A stretch of DNA of 59,894 bases from assembly GCA_963697285.1 (NCBI GenBank), contig CAVONI010000013.1, positions 1 through 59,894 on the forward strand, written 5' to 3'. Below, one piece after another: positions 28,048 to 37,433 of this stretch. The notes under the pieces were generated by a model that worked only from the letters and a program-made list of their open reading frames with translations, had not been told where the DNA came from and did no database searches. The translations under genes were made by a program, and so were the position numbers. Origin of the DNA: JAEUQQ01 sp963697285 (GTDB lineage Bacteria > Acidobacteriota > Vicinamibacteria > Vicinamibacterales > JAFNAJ01). The first letter of the stretch is position 1; each line of letters opens with the position of its first letter.

Positions 28048-29466
28048 TCACATTCCGTATTCCTTGATCTTCGCCTGCAGAAAACGCAGCGGCACCTGCA
28101 GCGTCTCGGCGGCACGGACGCGATCGCCCGCCGCTTCGTCGAGGGCGGTCCGGATGCGACGCTTCTCGACCTCCGTGATGGCCCGGCGGGTGACGTCGGC
28201 AAGCGGACCGCTCCAGTCGAACGTCGCGAACGCATCGCCCGCGCGCGCCGTCATGATGTCGCGCGCCGTGTCCTCGGTCGCGGCCCGATCGGCGATGGTC
28301 TGGAGTTGCAGGTGCATGGGATGCACCGTGTCGCCTTCGGCGAGGATGATCGCGCGCTCGAGGCAGTTCTGGAGTTCGCGGATGTTGCCCGGCCAGCTGT
28401 AGGCACACAGCCGCTCGATCGCGGCCGGCGAGAGCACCACGCGCTTCTTGAGGTCGCGCCCGAAGCGCTCGATGAAGTGCTGCGCCAGGATCGGGATGTC
28501 GCTCGCCCGCTCGCGGAGCGGCGGCACGACGATCGGGAAGACCGAGAGCCTGAAGTACAGGTCCTCGCGGAAGCGTTTCGACGCGACCATCTGCTTGAGG
28601 TGCCGGTTGGTCGCCGCCACGACCCGCACGTCGACCTGCAGCGGCGTGTTGCCGCCCACGCGTTCGAACCGTCGCTCCTCGATGGCGCGCAGCATCTTGG
28701 CCTGCAGCGCCAGCGGCATGTCGCCAATCTCGTCGAGGAAGAGCGTGCCGCGATGCGCCACCTCGAACTTGCCGGGCTTCCGCTGGGTGGCGCCCGTGAA
28801 GGCGCCCTTCTCGTAGCCGAACAGCTCGCTCTCGAGCAGCGATTCCGGGATGGCCGCGCAGTTGATCGCCACGAACGGACCGCCCGAGCGCGCGCTCAAG
28901 GCGTGCACCGCATGCGCCACCAGTTCCTTGCCCGTGCCGCTCTCGCCCTCGATGAGGATCGTGGTGTCGCCGCCCGCGGCGCGCTGCACGTTCTGCAGGA
29001 CGCGGCGCAGCGCCTCGTGCTCGCCGATGATGTGCGGCACCCCGCGCCTGAACGCGAGTTCCTCGCGCAGCAGGAAGTTCTCGGTCAGCACCCGTCGCTG
29101 CTCGATGGCGCGCCCCGCCAGCAGCAGCAGGTGCTCGGGATCGACCGGCTTCGCGATGAAGTCGAGCGCGCCCTCGCGCATGGCGCGCACCGCGTCCTCA
29201 ACGCCTCCGTACGCCGTCATCACGACCACGGGCAGGTCGGGGTCGGTGTCCTTGGCAAGGCGCAGCACGCCGAACCCGTCGCCGTCGCCGAGCCGCAAAT
29301 CCGAGAGCACCAGCGCCGGCCGCCTGTCGTGCAGCGACGCCTTCGCGTCCTGCACGCCGGCCGCCTCGGCCACCGCGTAGCCGCCCTGCTCGAGGGCGAG
29401 GCGCAGCATCCGCCTCAACGACTCCTTGTCTTCGACGATCAGGATCTCCGGCGCGGGTTGGGGCAC
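28048..29466 (-). CDS. pilR: Sigma54-dependent response regulator, NtrC/PilR-like
   Basis: 472 residues. Receiver domain with phospho-acceptor Asp56 in LVLSDLRLGDGDG; AAA+ domain with Walker A GESGTGKE and the sigma54-contacting GAFTGA loop (GYEKGAFTGATQ), Walker B LFLDEIGDMP; C-terminal Fis-type helix-turn-helix (RVRAAETLQVPLRFLQAKIKEYG). Starts with GTG 29466. It closes a minus-strand minor-pilin cluster whose kinase lies at 32645-33916, so it probably controls pilus genes. The symbol reflects this context and is not proven. Confidence 0.9.
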   Translation of the reverse strand: MPQPAPEILIVEDKESLRRMLRLALEQGGYAVAEAAGVQDAKASLHDRRPALVLSDLRLGDGDGFGVLRLAKDTDPDLPVVVMTAYGGVEDAVRAMREGALDFIAKPVDPEHLLLLAGRAIEQRRVLTENFLLREELAFRRGVPHIIGEHEALRRVLQNVQRAAGGDTTILIEGESGTGKELVAHAVHALSARSGGPFVAINCAAIPESLLESELFGYEKGAFTGATQRKPGKFEVAHRGTLFLDEIGDMPLALQAKMLRAIEERRFERVGGNTPLQVDVRVVAATNRHLKQMVASKRFREDLYFRLSVFPIVVPPLRERASDIPILAQHFIERFGRDLKKRVVLSPAAIERLCAYSWPGNIRELQNCLERAIILAEGDTVHPMHLQLQTIADRAATEDTARDIMTARAGDAFATFDWSGPLADVTRRAITEVEKRRIRTALDEAAGDRVRAAETLQVPLRFLQAKIKEYGM

Positions 29467-29472
29467 GGCAGC

Positions 29473-30066
29473 TTACTTGGGCCCAGGCGCGGCCCGCACC
29501 TGCTCGAGCACGTCCTGTTCAAGTTGCGCCAGGGCCTTTGCCAGCGAGTCGATCTCTCCGCGCAACCGTTCGGCCTCGGCAGCCGCGACATCGCGCGCGC
29601 TCGCAATCGACGCGCGCGTCGCCTCGTCGGGTGCCCCGACCCAATCGGCAGTGAGCATCGTGACGCGCAATTGCTGCTCGTCGAATGCCGCCCGCGCCTG
29701 CGCGAGGTCGTCGCGGGCCGAGAGCAGTCGCTTGGCGAGGACCTCGGCCCCCGTGCCGGCTCCGGCACGCGCATCCGGCGCGGCCGGCGCCTTCTCGTCG
29801 GTCGGCGGCGCCGCCGACGCTCCCTGAGACGCCTGCGCGGGTGCAGGCGCGGGTGCCGCCGCAGCGGTCGTCAAGGGACGGGCGTGCTTCAGGTCGGCGT
29901 TCGTGTAGACGCGCGCCTGCGTCGTGAGCGTCTTGCGTCGCTCGGCCTCCTGCCGCGCGACCTCGGCCAGTGACGGCCTGGATTGCGCTGCGGCGATCTG
30001 CCCTGCCGCCGCGACGAGGCCCAACGCGCCAATGACCAGACTGCCGATTCGGTGTGCCCGCCGCAT
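29473..30066 (-). CDS. Exported coiled-coil protein of unknown function
   Basis: 197 residues. Signal peptide ending AAAQS, a conserved-looking LAEVARQEAERRKTL segment, an Ala/Pro-rich linker (residues 70-115), then a coiled coil (ARDDLAQARAAFDEQQLRV ... LRGEIDSLAKALAQLEQDV). The N-terminal block recurs in short acidobacterial periplasmic proteins, but I know no function. ATG 30066 has GGGGAGGT upstream. It stops six nt before the regulator start and follows the PilX-like gene, so it is probably part of the pilin operon. Confidence 0.7.
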   Translation of the reverse strand: MRRAHRIGSLVIGALGLVAAAGQIAAAQSRPSLAEVARQEAERRKTLTTQARVYTNADLKHARPLTTAAAAPAPAPAQASQGASAAPPTDEKAPAAPDARAGAGTGAEVLAKRLLSARDDLAQARAAFDEQQLRVTMLTADWVGAPDEATRASIASARDVAAAEAERLRGEIDSLAKALAQLEQDVLEQVRAAPGPK

Positions 30067-30121
30067 GTGTGCGACCTCCCCTGCCTCGCCTGCGACCACG
30101 TGGCCTTTGCCGGAGCCTCGA

Positions 30122-30779
30122 TCAGTCCAGCAGCACACTCCGCCAGACCAGCCGCTGCAACGCTGACGGCGCGGGTGCGACCCGCGCCACGACGACGTCC
30201 ATTTCGTGCCTCGCACCCGACGACGAGATCGCGAGGCTGTGTAACCGCACGCGCGCGTTGCTGTCATGCGCGGGGTCACCGTCAGACTCGCCCTCGTCGT
30301 CGCTGATCCAGGCGGCGAAGCACAAGTTCGTCGCGGGGGCGATGCCGACCGGCACCAGGTCCTCGAGACGCCCCCACCCGAACAGCCGTGGCGTCGGCGT
30401 GTCAGCCGCCAGCGGGTACACCTGCCGCGAGGCGTGCCCCAAGTGCACCTGTTTCCGGGCCGACCGCCACACGCCGCCCCGTCGCAAAGTGCCACTCTTC
30501 CGGCCCCGCGGACACCGACGAGCGGACGCCCCCCGACAGTACATCGTCCCAAGTGGCCACGGACTGCAGATCCAGCAGCATCCGCTCGGCCGCCGCCTCG
30601 GCGGCATACCGCGTCGCGGCCGCGTCGCGGTACGAGGCGGCGATCCGTTCTTCAGACGACGAGATGACCACGAGGGCCCCCGTCGACACCAGCAGGAACG
30701 TGGCCGCGGCCAGGGCGCCCACCAGCGCGCTGCCCTGCTCGCCAGCGTCAGGGCCACAGCAGGTTTCGGGGTGCGACAT
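30122..30779 (-). CDS. PilX-like minor pilin assembly protein, one frameshift
   Basis: About 218 residues after correction. The N-terminus EQGSALVGALAAATFLLVSTG followed by RYAAEAAAERMLLDLQS is typical of the PilX N-terminal domain: G-S-A-L replaces the usual prepilin motif, and the membrane helix is followed by an AAE-rich helix. One extra G near 30478 (GGGC for GGC) shifts the frame; the second frame continues GVWRSARKQVHLGHAS. The span is 3n+1. ATG 30779 overlaps the end of the PilW-like gene by 32 nt. Confidence 0.68.
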
Positions 30780-31862
30780 CGATCACCACCTCGCGGTCGT
30801 TGCTGACCGCCGTTCCCCGGGCCCGGCCGGGATTCGAGAAGCGCAGTGGATCGACGCCCCTGACGGTCTCGTCGGTTGCCTCGATCCTGATTCGGACGAC
30901 GATCCGACGGATGCGCAACAGGTCGGCGTCGAACGACGACGTTCCCGCCCCGCAGGTCGGGCCGTCGCTCAACATCGCAGCGGTCAACTCGACCCACGGC
31001 CCCTCGTCTGCCGCCAGCACGGGGAGCAGGGGCGAGCCCGCCGCGTCGTACAGGCACGTCGCCTCGCCCGGCGGCGGACGCGGCAGCCTCGGGGGATCCG
31101 GATCGCCGAAGTAGCGGACGCCGAACGCCGCGACGTGGTCGATGAGCGGCGATTCGGCGGCGCCGCTGCCGATCCGCAGCTGCCGGCTCGCGGCGTCGAA
31201 GGTGACCGTGGTCACGTGCAACCGCGCCACCTGGGGATCGTCGGCGACCTGGAACGCCGTCCCCAGGTCGGCCGGCACGTGACCGATCGTGCCGGCCGTT
31301 GGTGCCACGACCCGCATCGCGGCGAACCGCCCTCGCAGGTCGGTGACCAGCGCGAGGTCGTCGTCCGCAAACCGGCAGGCCATGTTCATCGACGTGCACG
31401 GCGCATCCCACCACAGCGAGAGGGGATCGGTCGCCGACGCCATCCCGACGCTCAGCCCGACGCGCGCGAGCGATCCGTCGGATCGCCACACGGTGAAGCG
31501 GTCGGTGAACGCCGAGAGCGGCGCATCGCCCGGCAGTGATTCGGCGGCGATGCGGAAACACGGCTGGGACGCTCGCAGTCAGACGGACCCGAGTAGGATC
31601 CGGCGCCGAAGCCCTCGCCCGCCCGCATGAGCACGCGTTCGACCATCGTCGCGGCGGCACGCGTGCGCTGGTCGATGTCGGCCGTCGCCGGCAGCGTGCG
31701 TGAGGCGTCGCCCGCATGACGCATCAGCGGTGCGAGCAGGGCCAGCGCCCCGAGCGCGAGCGCCGAGGCCACGAGCAACTCGATGACCGTGAACCCGTGG
31801 TGCGCGCACGACGGCAGCCGAGGAAGCGTGGCGCGCCGTCCGCGCCGACCGGCGTGCGTCAT
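30748..31862 (-). CDS. PilW-like prepilin-type minor pilin, one frameshift
   Basis: About 371 residues. The prepilin signal HGFTVIELLVASALALGAL lies 20 residues from ATG 31862, with the conserved Glu five residues after the cleavage site. A helix (DQRTRAAATMVERVLMRAGE) and a long beta-rich C-terminal domain follow. The reading changes frame near 31573, probably through loss of one base: GSYSGPSDCE continues as SQPCFRIAAESLPGD. Start overlaps the PilV-like stop as ATGA. Minor pilins of this kind prime pilus assembly and display the tip complex. Confidence 0.75.
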
Positions 31863-32488
31863 GGGCGCCGCTCCCTGACGCGCACCGCGACCAGCCACAC
31901 GTCCCGCGGCCGGGGACGAAGGTCGATGCGAGGGCCGAGTCGCTGCTCGTCGTGCAACGACGTGACGAGCACCTGGATGGCCAGTGCCGACGCGGGTGCC
32001 GATGGCAGCGGCGAGATGTTCCAGCGGCGCACGAACAGCGCACCGGCCGGGGGCCGGCCACCAGCGCCCATCCAGCGGCCGTCCTGGTCGAGGTAGTCGA
32101 CCCAGCCGTCCATGTCGCGCAGCAGGCTGCCGGCGGGCGAGGCGCCCAGGCCAGTGCCGGCCAGGCTCGCGGGCGCGACGTCGAGCCCGGTGACCACGTC
32201 GGTGATGTCGATGTCGCCGCCGGCACCGTCATCCGCCACGGCCCAGTCGAGCGCCCGAAGCTGTTCCAGCCGTTCGACCGCTGCAGCCGTCGCGGTCGCG
32301 CGTGCCCGCGCGGTGCCGGCCGCCGTCGATGCGCGGATCAGGACCGGCGTCAGCCCGACCGCGAGCGCGGCGCAGAGGCCGATGGCCAGCGATGCCTCGA
32401 CCAGCGTGAACCCCTCGACGATATCGGCCGCCGTCGCGGCCGCGGCATCAGGTCGTCGGGGTCGAGCACGGCGTCGGCGCGCATCCAT
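31859..32488 (-). CDS. PilV-like prepilin-type minor pilin
   Basis: 209 residues from ATG 32488. A basic leader of about 24 residues is followed by EGFTLVEASLAIGLCAALAVG, the prepilin peptidase site with Glu5, then a long helix (ATATAAAVERLEQLRALDWA) typical of PilV. The C-terminal domain is beta-rich (VWLVAVRVRER). The leader is longer than usual; a shorter start is not available. First gene of the PilV-W-X block, 156 nt downstream of the histidine kinase gene. Confidence 0.78.
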   Translation of the reverse strand: MDARRRRARPRRPDAAAATAADIVEGFTLVEASLAIGLCAALAVGLTPVLIRASTAAGTARARATATAAAVERLEQLRALDWAVADDGAGGDIDITDVVTGLDVAPASLAGTGLGASPAGSLLRDMDGWVDYLDQDGRWMGAGGRPPAGALFVRRWNISPLPSAPASALAIQVLVTSLHDEQRLGPRIDLRPRPRDVWLVAVRVRERRP

Positions 32489-32644
32489 GCCGACTGAAGA
32501 TCGCAAGAGCCGATCCGAACGACGCCCATGGCCGGTCTTGAGACTTCCGGCCTGATCTTCGTGATCCGGCGTGCGATGGGGCCGATCGGTGGCAGGAAAT
32601 GCCATCCACCGGGGTTCGCGGCATGGCAGGAACTTTCACGGGCG

Positions 32645-33916
32645 TCAGGCCAGCGGCAGCGAGACCACGAAGCGTGCCCCGCCCTCGGGACGATTCATCG
32701 ACCCGATGCGGCCCTTGTGCATCACGATGATCTTCTGGACCAGCGCCAGCCCGAGCCCGGTCCCCTGCGCCTTGGTCGTGAAGAACGGCTGGAACAGGCG
32801 CCCCGCGGCGTCGGCGCTGATGCCGGGGCCGTTGTCGTCGATCGCCACGTGCTGCATGCCGGCGGGGGCGTCGATGCCGCCGCGCACGACGATGACCGGG
32901 GGTTGCCCGCTGGCCCGCACGGCCTCGAGGGCGTTGCGCACCAGGTTGATGAACACCTGTCGCAGCCACGCATCGTCGCCGGCGATCGCACGCCAGTCAC
33001 CCGTGATGTCGATATGCCCGCCGAGCCGTGCGGCGTCGCCGCCCAGTTCGTCGATGGCCCGCTCGATCAGCGTCCGGAGGTCGACCGGGGCCACCGCCAT
33101 CTGCACCGGCCGCGCGAAATCGAGGAAGGTCGAGACGATGCGGCCGAGGGCATCGGTCTCGTCGCGGATGCCGCGGATGTAATCGGCGTAGGGGCCGTCG
33201 AGGCGTGCGGGATCGATCATCCGCGCGTACCCGTGGATGGTCGCCAGCCCGTTGCGGAACTCGTGCGCGATGCCAGCGGCGAGCTCGCCGAGGCGCGCCA
33301 GGCTGTCTTGCAGCCTCACCTGCTCTTCGAGCGCGATGACCGCCGTGAGATCGGTGAAGAGGCAGATGACCGCCTGCCACGAACCATCCGGGTCGAGGAT
33401 GGGCGACATCGTCACGCCCAGGTGCAGCGGCGCCTCGCGGCCGTCGAGTGCCACCGTCACCATGCGCCGGGCCATCGGCGTGCGTGACTGGAAGGCCTCG
33501 CGCAGCAGCGCGATCAGCGCGGGCGCCTTTGCCAGGCTCGCCTGGACGTCGTGCCCGACCTGCGCATCCGAGATCCCGAGCAGGCGTTGTGCGGCCGGGT
33601 TCGCGATCCGCAGCCGCTCGGCGGCATCGACCAGGAGCACGCCCGAGGTGATGCCGTTGACGATCTCGTCGCTGAAGCGCTCCGACGCTTCGGCGCGCGC
33701 CTGCAGGGCGCGCTCCTGCTCGCGCAGGCGTGTCAGCGCCTCGTGCATCGCGCTGGTCATGAATGCGGTCTCGGTGCGGGCGCCCGCGGCCTCCTGGCGT
33801 GCCTCGCGCGCAAACGACCGCAGGCGCAGGATGGCCAGCACCAGGACGAGCAGCATCAGCCCGACGAGCGTGCTGAGCAGGAGGAGCCCGAGCATCGGGG
33901 AACCAGCGGAGGGCAT
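32645..33916 (-). CDS. pilS: Membrane-associated sensor histidine kinase, PilS/NtrB-like
   Basis: 423 residues. One N-terminal membrane helix (MLGLLLLSTLVGLMLLVLVL), a coiled linker, a PAS domain (IVNGITSGVLLVDAAERLRIANPAAQRLLG), HisKA with the phosphorylated His in LAAGIAHEFRNGLATIHGY, and HATPase_c with N-box FINLVRNALEAV, G1 DDNGPGIS and G2 GTGLGLALVQ. Likely partner of the sigma54 regulator 3.2 kb downstream. The start overlaps the prepilin peptidase stop as ATGA, so kinase level is tied to PilD translation. Symbol from context. Confidence 0.88.
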   Translation of the reverse strand: MPSAGSPMLGLLLLSTLVGLMLLVLVLAILRLRSFAREARQEAAGARTETAFMTSAMHEALTRLREQERALQARAEASERFSDEIVNGITSGVLLVDAAERLRIANPAAQRLLGISDAQVGHDVQASLAKAPALIALLREAFQSRTPMARRMVTVALDGREAPLHLGVTMSPILDPDGSWQAVICLFTDLTAVIALEEQVRLQDSLARLGELAAGIAHEFRNGLATIHGYARMIDPARLDGPYADYIRGIRDETDALGRIVSTFLDFARPVQMAVAPVDLRTLIERAIDELGGDAARLGGHIDITGDWRAIAGDDAWLRQVFINLVRNALEAVRASGQPPVIVVRGGIDAPAGMQHVAIDDNGPGISADAAGRLFQPFFTTKAQGTGLGLALVQKIIVMHKGRIGSMNRPEGGARFVVSLPLA

Positions 33917-34696
33917 CAGAAGATCAGCCTGGTGTACCACTCGATGAGCGGCGAGCCATGAAGTCCCGCCAGCACGGCGGCGGCGGCGAGAAACGTCCCG
34001 AACGGCAGGCGCAGGTGTCTCGTGCCGCGGCCCGACGCCATCAGAGCCACGCCCACGAGCGCACCGACCACCGAGGCCATCATGAGCGTGAGCAGCATCA
34101 GCGGCCATCCGAGCACTGCGCCGATCATGGCCAGCATCTTCACGTCGCCGAAGCCCAGGCCCTCGACGCCGCGCACGCGATGGTAGGCCTCCGCGATCCC
34201 CCACGGGATGGCCCCGCCGACGAGGATGCCTGACGAGAGACGACATCCAGCCCGGGGGCACGAAGAAGCTCGCCGCGAAGCCGAGGACGATGCCGCCGAT
34301 CGTGATCTCGTCGGGAAGGATCTGGTGCTCGAGGTCGATGGCGAACAGGGCGACCATCGATGCCGCGAATGCCAGCCGCACCACCAGCACCCACTCGGGA
34401 CCGATGACCAGGTAGTGCCAGAGGAACAGCGCTCCCGTGATGGCCTCGACGATTGGATACCGGATCGACACCGGCGCGCGGCACGCGGCGCACCGGCCGC
34501 CGATCAGCGCGTAGCCCAGCAGCGGGATGTTGTGGTACCAGCGGATCCGCGCGTGGCACGACGGGCAGTTCGACGGCGGAAACGAGAGCGACAGGTCGCG
34601 CGGCAGGCGATGGATGACAACGTTGAGGAAGCTGCCGATGGTGAGCCCCATCAGCGTCACGAAGACCACCCCGAACCAGAACGGCGGCGCCTCCAC
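33916..34696 (-). CDS. pilD: Prepilin peptidase (A24 aspartic protease), one frameshift
   Basis: Cleaves and N-methylates type IV prepilins. About 259 residues after correction. The N-terminal cytoplasmic methyltransferase-type domain keeps both CxxC pairs (CPSCHARIRW, CAACRAPVS). The catalytic aspartates are in AIDLEHQILPDEI and GLGFGDVKML. One extra base near 34226 separates MSSLV from GILVGGAIPWGIAEAYHRV; the span is 3n+1. GTG 34696 opens the frame and overlaps the upstream stop by one base. It should process the prepilins at 38914-40129 and the PilV/PilW-like proteins. Confidence 0.9.
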
Positions 34697-35622
34697 TAGC
34701 GCGGCTCCCCGGGCCGGGGGTCGTCGGGCAGGGGACGCAGCGTCGAGTCGTCGGCCACGTCGACGTCACCACTCCACGGGCCGAGGTAGAACACCGCGCC
34801 CGTGGGGTCGCGTGGAACGCCCCTCAGGCGTCTCGCGCGCACGAGTGCCTCCCACGAGTAGGGCTTCTGGCCGCCCGCGGCGATGAACTGCCCGACGACG
34901 CGCTGCAGCGTGTCGCGCGCGTCGAGGGCATCGAGTTGCTGGAGCCGCCGTGCGGCGTCGCGCTTCAGCCAGTCGTTGTCGGCGGTGTCGCGAAGCGTCT
35001 GCCAGAGCGACCGCGAGGCCGCCCGGTCGCCGCCCCGGGCCAGCGTGTCGGCGGCCACCGACCGCAGCCACCACGGCGCGCCGGGCACGTCGGCGGCCCG
35101 GTCGAACCACGCGGCCGCCTGCTCGTAGTCGCGTCGCCACCAGTAGTGCACGAAGCCGATGTCCTGCATGTAGCGCCACTGCTGCGGCTGCGCCTCGAGC
35201 CCACGCTCGAGGAGCCGGATCGCGAGATCGGGCCGCCCGGGACCGCCCGGCGGCGCTTCAGAGAGGAAGACCGCGCCGAAGCGATACGCGATGTTGAACA
35301 GCGGATCGAGTCCCGTGGTCAGGTCGAGCAGCGGCGCCAGCAGTTCGTACTTGCGCGTGCCGCCCGCCTGGCGGCGCGTGCCCCCGAAGTGCTGGATCGC
35401 GCGGATCCAGTAGATGTCGGCAGCAATCGCGTCGTAGCCCAGCACGATGCGGCGCATGGCGGCGGGCGACCTGACGTAGAGGATGGTGTCGTCGATCGCA
35501 GCGCGTGGTGCCACGCGATCGCGTGCGACCTGCACGCCGACAGACGCGGCGAACAGCGTCGCGAGCAGCGCGACAGCGGTCGTGGTGCGCATCCCCGTCT
35601 GCGAAGCGGCGGCGGTCGCCAT
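34696..35622 (-). CDS. Membrane-anchored TPR-like protein
   Basis: 308 residues. One N-terminal membrane helix (TTTAVALLATLFAASVGVQVA) then helical repeats: LLAPLLDLTTGLDPLFNIAYRFGA, RLLERGLEAQPQQWRYMQDIGF, YEQAAAWFDRAADVPGAPWWL, the last two fitting the TPR pattern. Such proteins occur beside pilus and exporter genes as assembly platforms. ATG 35622 is chosen for the helix; it begins eight nt after the ABC permease stop, so the two are likely cotranscribed. No specific role can be assigned. Confidence 0.72.
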   Translation of the reverse strand: MATAAASQTGMRTTTAVALLATLFAASVGVQVARDRVAPRAAIDDTILYVRSPAAMRRIVLGYDAIAADIYWIRAIQHFGGTRRQAGGTRKYELLAPLLDLTTGLDPLFNIAYRFGAVFLSEAPPGGPGRPDLAIRLLERGLEAQPQQWRYMQDIGFVHYWWRRDYEQAAAWFDRAADVPGAPWWLRSVAADTLARGGDRAASRSLWQTLRDTADNDWLKRDAARRLQQLDALDARDTLQRVVGQFIAAGGQKPYSWEALVRARRLRGVPRDPTGAVFYLGPWSGDVDVADDSTLRPLPDDPRPGEPR

Positions 35623-35630
35623 GTGCCCGG

Positions 35631-36440
35631 TCACTTGAAGTCGCGCCGCGAGAAGATCCATGCCGCCGCCGTGAGCACGAGCGCGATGTACGTCGCGGCA
35701 TAGAGAGTCGCCAGCCCCACCTCGGCGCCGGGAATCGGCACGCCGTGCACCACCCTCGCCTTCATGTCGAACGTCGAGAGGTTCGGCAGCACGTAGTACA
35801 GCGCCCGCGTGAACCCGATGAGCCCCGGCGAGTCACTGACCTGGTCGAAGTTCTTCAGGTCGAGGCTGAAATGGCCCGCGATCGTCAGGCCGAAGGTGAA
35901 GGCGGCCGACAACAGCGCGCTCGAATAGGTCGAGAACAGGATCGCGATGGCCGTGATGACCAGCAACTGGAGGTAGATCATCCCGATCGCGATCAGCAGG
36001 CGCGGATCGAGCGCGGGCGCCTCCCACGAGTTGCGCACCGGCTCTGGCGCGGCTGCCCACATCACGCCCAGCACCGCGTAGAGCGCCAGCGTCATGAAGG
36101 TCATGTTGACGATGAGCGTGATCGCCAGCCCGGCGTACTTGCCCAGCACGAACTGCGTGCGGGTCATCGGCTTGACGAGCAGCGCGTAGATCGAGCGCCG
36201 TTCGACTTCCTTCGACACCAGCCCGATGCCGATGAAGATGGCCATGAAGGTCCCGAAGATCGACATGGCGGCAAGGCCCAGGTCCTTGATGATCTTCAGG
36301 TCCTGGCCGGCGGTGAGCTGGCCGATGAGTACCGAGGCGCCAATCAGCAGGATGGCGAACGCGACGAGGTTGTACAGCACCTTGTCGCGAACCGACTCGC
36401 GGAAGGCACTGAGGGCGATGCGGATGATCGTGGCAGCCAT
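35631..36440 (-). CDS. ABC-2 type exporter permease
   Basis: 269 residues, six hydrophobic segments. The N-terminal amphipathic segment (LSAFRESVRDKVLYNLVAFAI) and the EVERRSIYALLVKPMTRTQFVLGKY loop are typical of ABC-2 permeases that export drugs, lipids, polysaccharides or small peptides. The late segment ends ILVLTAAAWIFSRRDFK-like (LVLTAAAWIFSRRDF). ATG 36440 is used. Together with the ATPase immediately upstream it forms a complete exporter; cargo unknown. Confidence 0.85.
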   Translation of the reverse strand: MAATIIRIALSAFRESVRDKVLYNLVAFAILLIGASVLIGQLTAGQDLKIIKDLGLAAMSIFGTFMAIFIGIGLVSKEVERRSIYALLVKPMTRTQFVLGKYAGLAITLIVNMTFMTLALYAVLGVMWAAAPEPVRNSWEAPALDPRLLIAIGMIYLQLLVITAIAILFSTYSSALLSAAFTFGLTIAGHFSLDLKNFDQVSDSPGLIGFTRALYYVLPNLSTFDMKARVVHGVPIPGAEVGLATLYAATYIALVLTAAAWIFSRRDFK

Positions 36441-37414
36441 GGCAGCAGCGAGGCGGTCAGTGCCGGGGGCCCGCGGTCCCAGTCGGCCGCGTTCACGTGC
36501 GTGACGAAGAAGTCCTCGAGGGTGTCGCGCAGCGGCGTGAGCGAGACGAGCCGGCCGCCGGCGCGGCCGATGGCCTCGACGATGACTGCGGGCGTCTCGT
36601 CTGCGGGATACTCGAGCGTGCACCGGTCGGCGGCGATGGCGTTCACGGCACGCGGCGCCGGCACGAGGCGCCCGCGTGACTCGGCGGGCAGCCCCTCGAC
36701 GACGGCCTCCCAGCCCTTGACGTTGAACGGCACGAGATCGCTCACCGCGCCCGACGCGACCAGTCGCCCGCGCGCGATGATGCCAACTTGGCTGCAGAGC
36801 GCCTCGGCGTCGCTGAGGATGTGCGAGCTGAAGAACACCGTCCGCCCCTCGGCGCGCAGGCGCAGGATCAGCTGCCGCACGTCGCGACGTCCGAGGGGAT
36901 CGAGCCCCGACATGGGCTCGTCGAGGAAGATCAGCTCCGGGTCGTTGAGCAGCGCCTGCGCGATGCCCACGCGCTGGATCATGCCCTTCGAGAACTTGCG
37001 CAGCGCCATCCGGCGCTCGGCACCGATCTGCAACTCGTCGAGCAGTCGCGTCACGCGCGCCCGCGCGTCGGCGGCGCGGTAGCCGAAGAGCCCCGCGAAG
37101 TAGCCGAGGAGCTCCTCGGCGGTCAGGTGGTCGTAGAAGTAGGGGTTCTCGGGCAGGAACCCGATGCGCCGCTTCACATCGAGATCACCCGGCGGACGGC
37201 CGAGGATCTCGATGCGCCCGCTGGTCGGCGACACCAGCTGCATCAGCAGCTTCAAGGTGGTCGTCTTGCCCGCGCCGTTTGGCCCGAGGAATCCGTAGAC
37301 CTCCCCGGGCGCCACCGTGAGGGTCAGGCCGTCGAGGGCGCGGTAGGGTCGAGGACGCCAGAATCCGACCCGGTAGTCTTTCGTCAGCGCGTCGATGACC
37401 AGGGCGTCTGCCAT
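36344..37414 (-). CDS. ABC transporter ATP-binding protein
   Basis: 356 residues as read. Walker A GPNGAGKTT, signature FSKGMIQRVGIAQALL, Walker B LIFLDEPMSGLDPLGRRD and the H-loop FSSHIL are intact, followed by a DUF4162-type C-terminal domain (VIVEAIGRAGGRLVSLTPLRDTLEDFF). The open frame runs 97 nt into the permease gene with low-complexity sequence; a one-base shift at the run of C/G near 36468 would end the protein at a TGA just before the permease ATG. So the true C-terminus is probably DWDRGPRH. It begins 19 nt after the VKOR-DsbA gene. Confidence 0.88.
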   Translation of the reverse strand: MADALVIDALTKDYRVGFWRPRPYRALDGLTLTVAPGEVYGFLGPNGAGKTTTLKLLMQLVSPTSGRIEILGRPPGDLDVKRRIGFLPENPYFYDHLTAEELLGYFAGLFGYRAADARARVTRLLDELQIGAERRMALRKFSKGMIQRVGIAQALLNDPELIFLDEPMSGLDPLGRRDVRQLILRLRAEGRTVFFSSHILSDAEALCSQVGIIARGRLVASGAVSDLVPFNVKGWEAVVEGLPAESRGRLVPAPRAVNAIAADRCTLEYPADETPAVIVEAIGRAGGRLVSLTPLRDTLEDFFVTHVNAADWDRGPPALTASLLPWLPRSSASPSVPSASRFATRCCTTSSRSPSC

Positions 37415-37433
37415 ACCACCCCGATCTATCGGA

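Noticed and set aside
30122..31717. A single 531-residue protein on the minus strand
   Set aside because: Only its C-terminal part is protein-like and it joins the PilX-like gene after one base correction; the rest is a shadow of the PilW-like gene.
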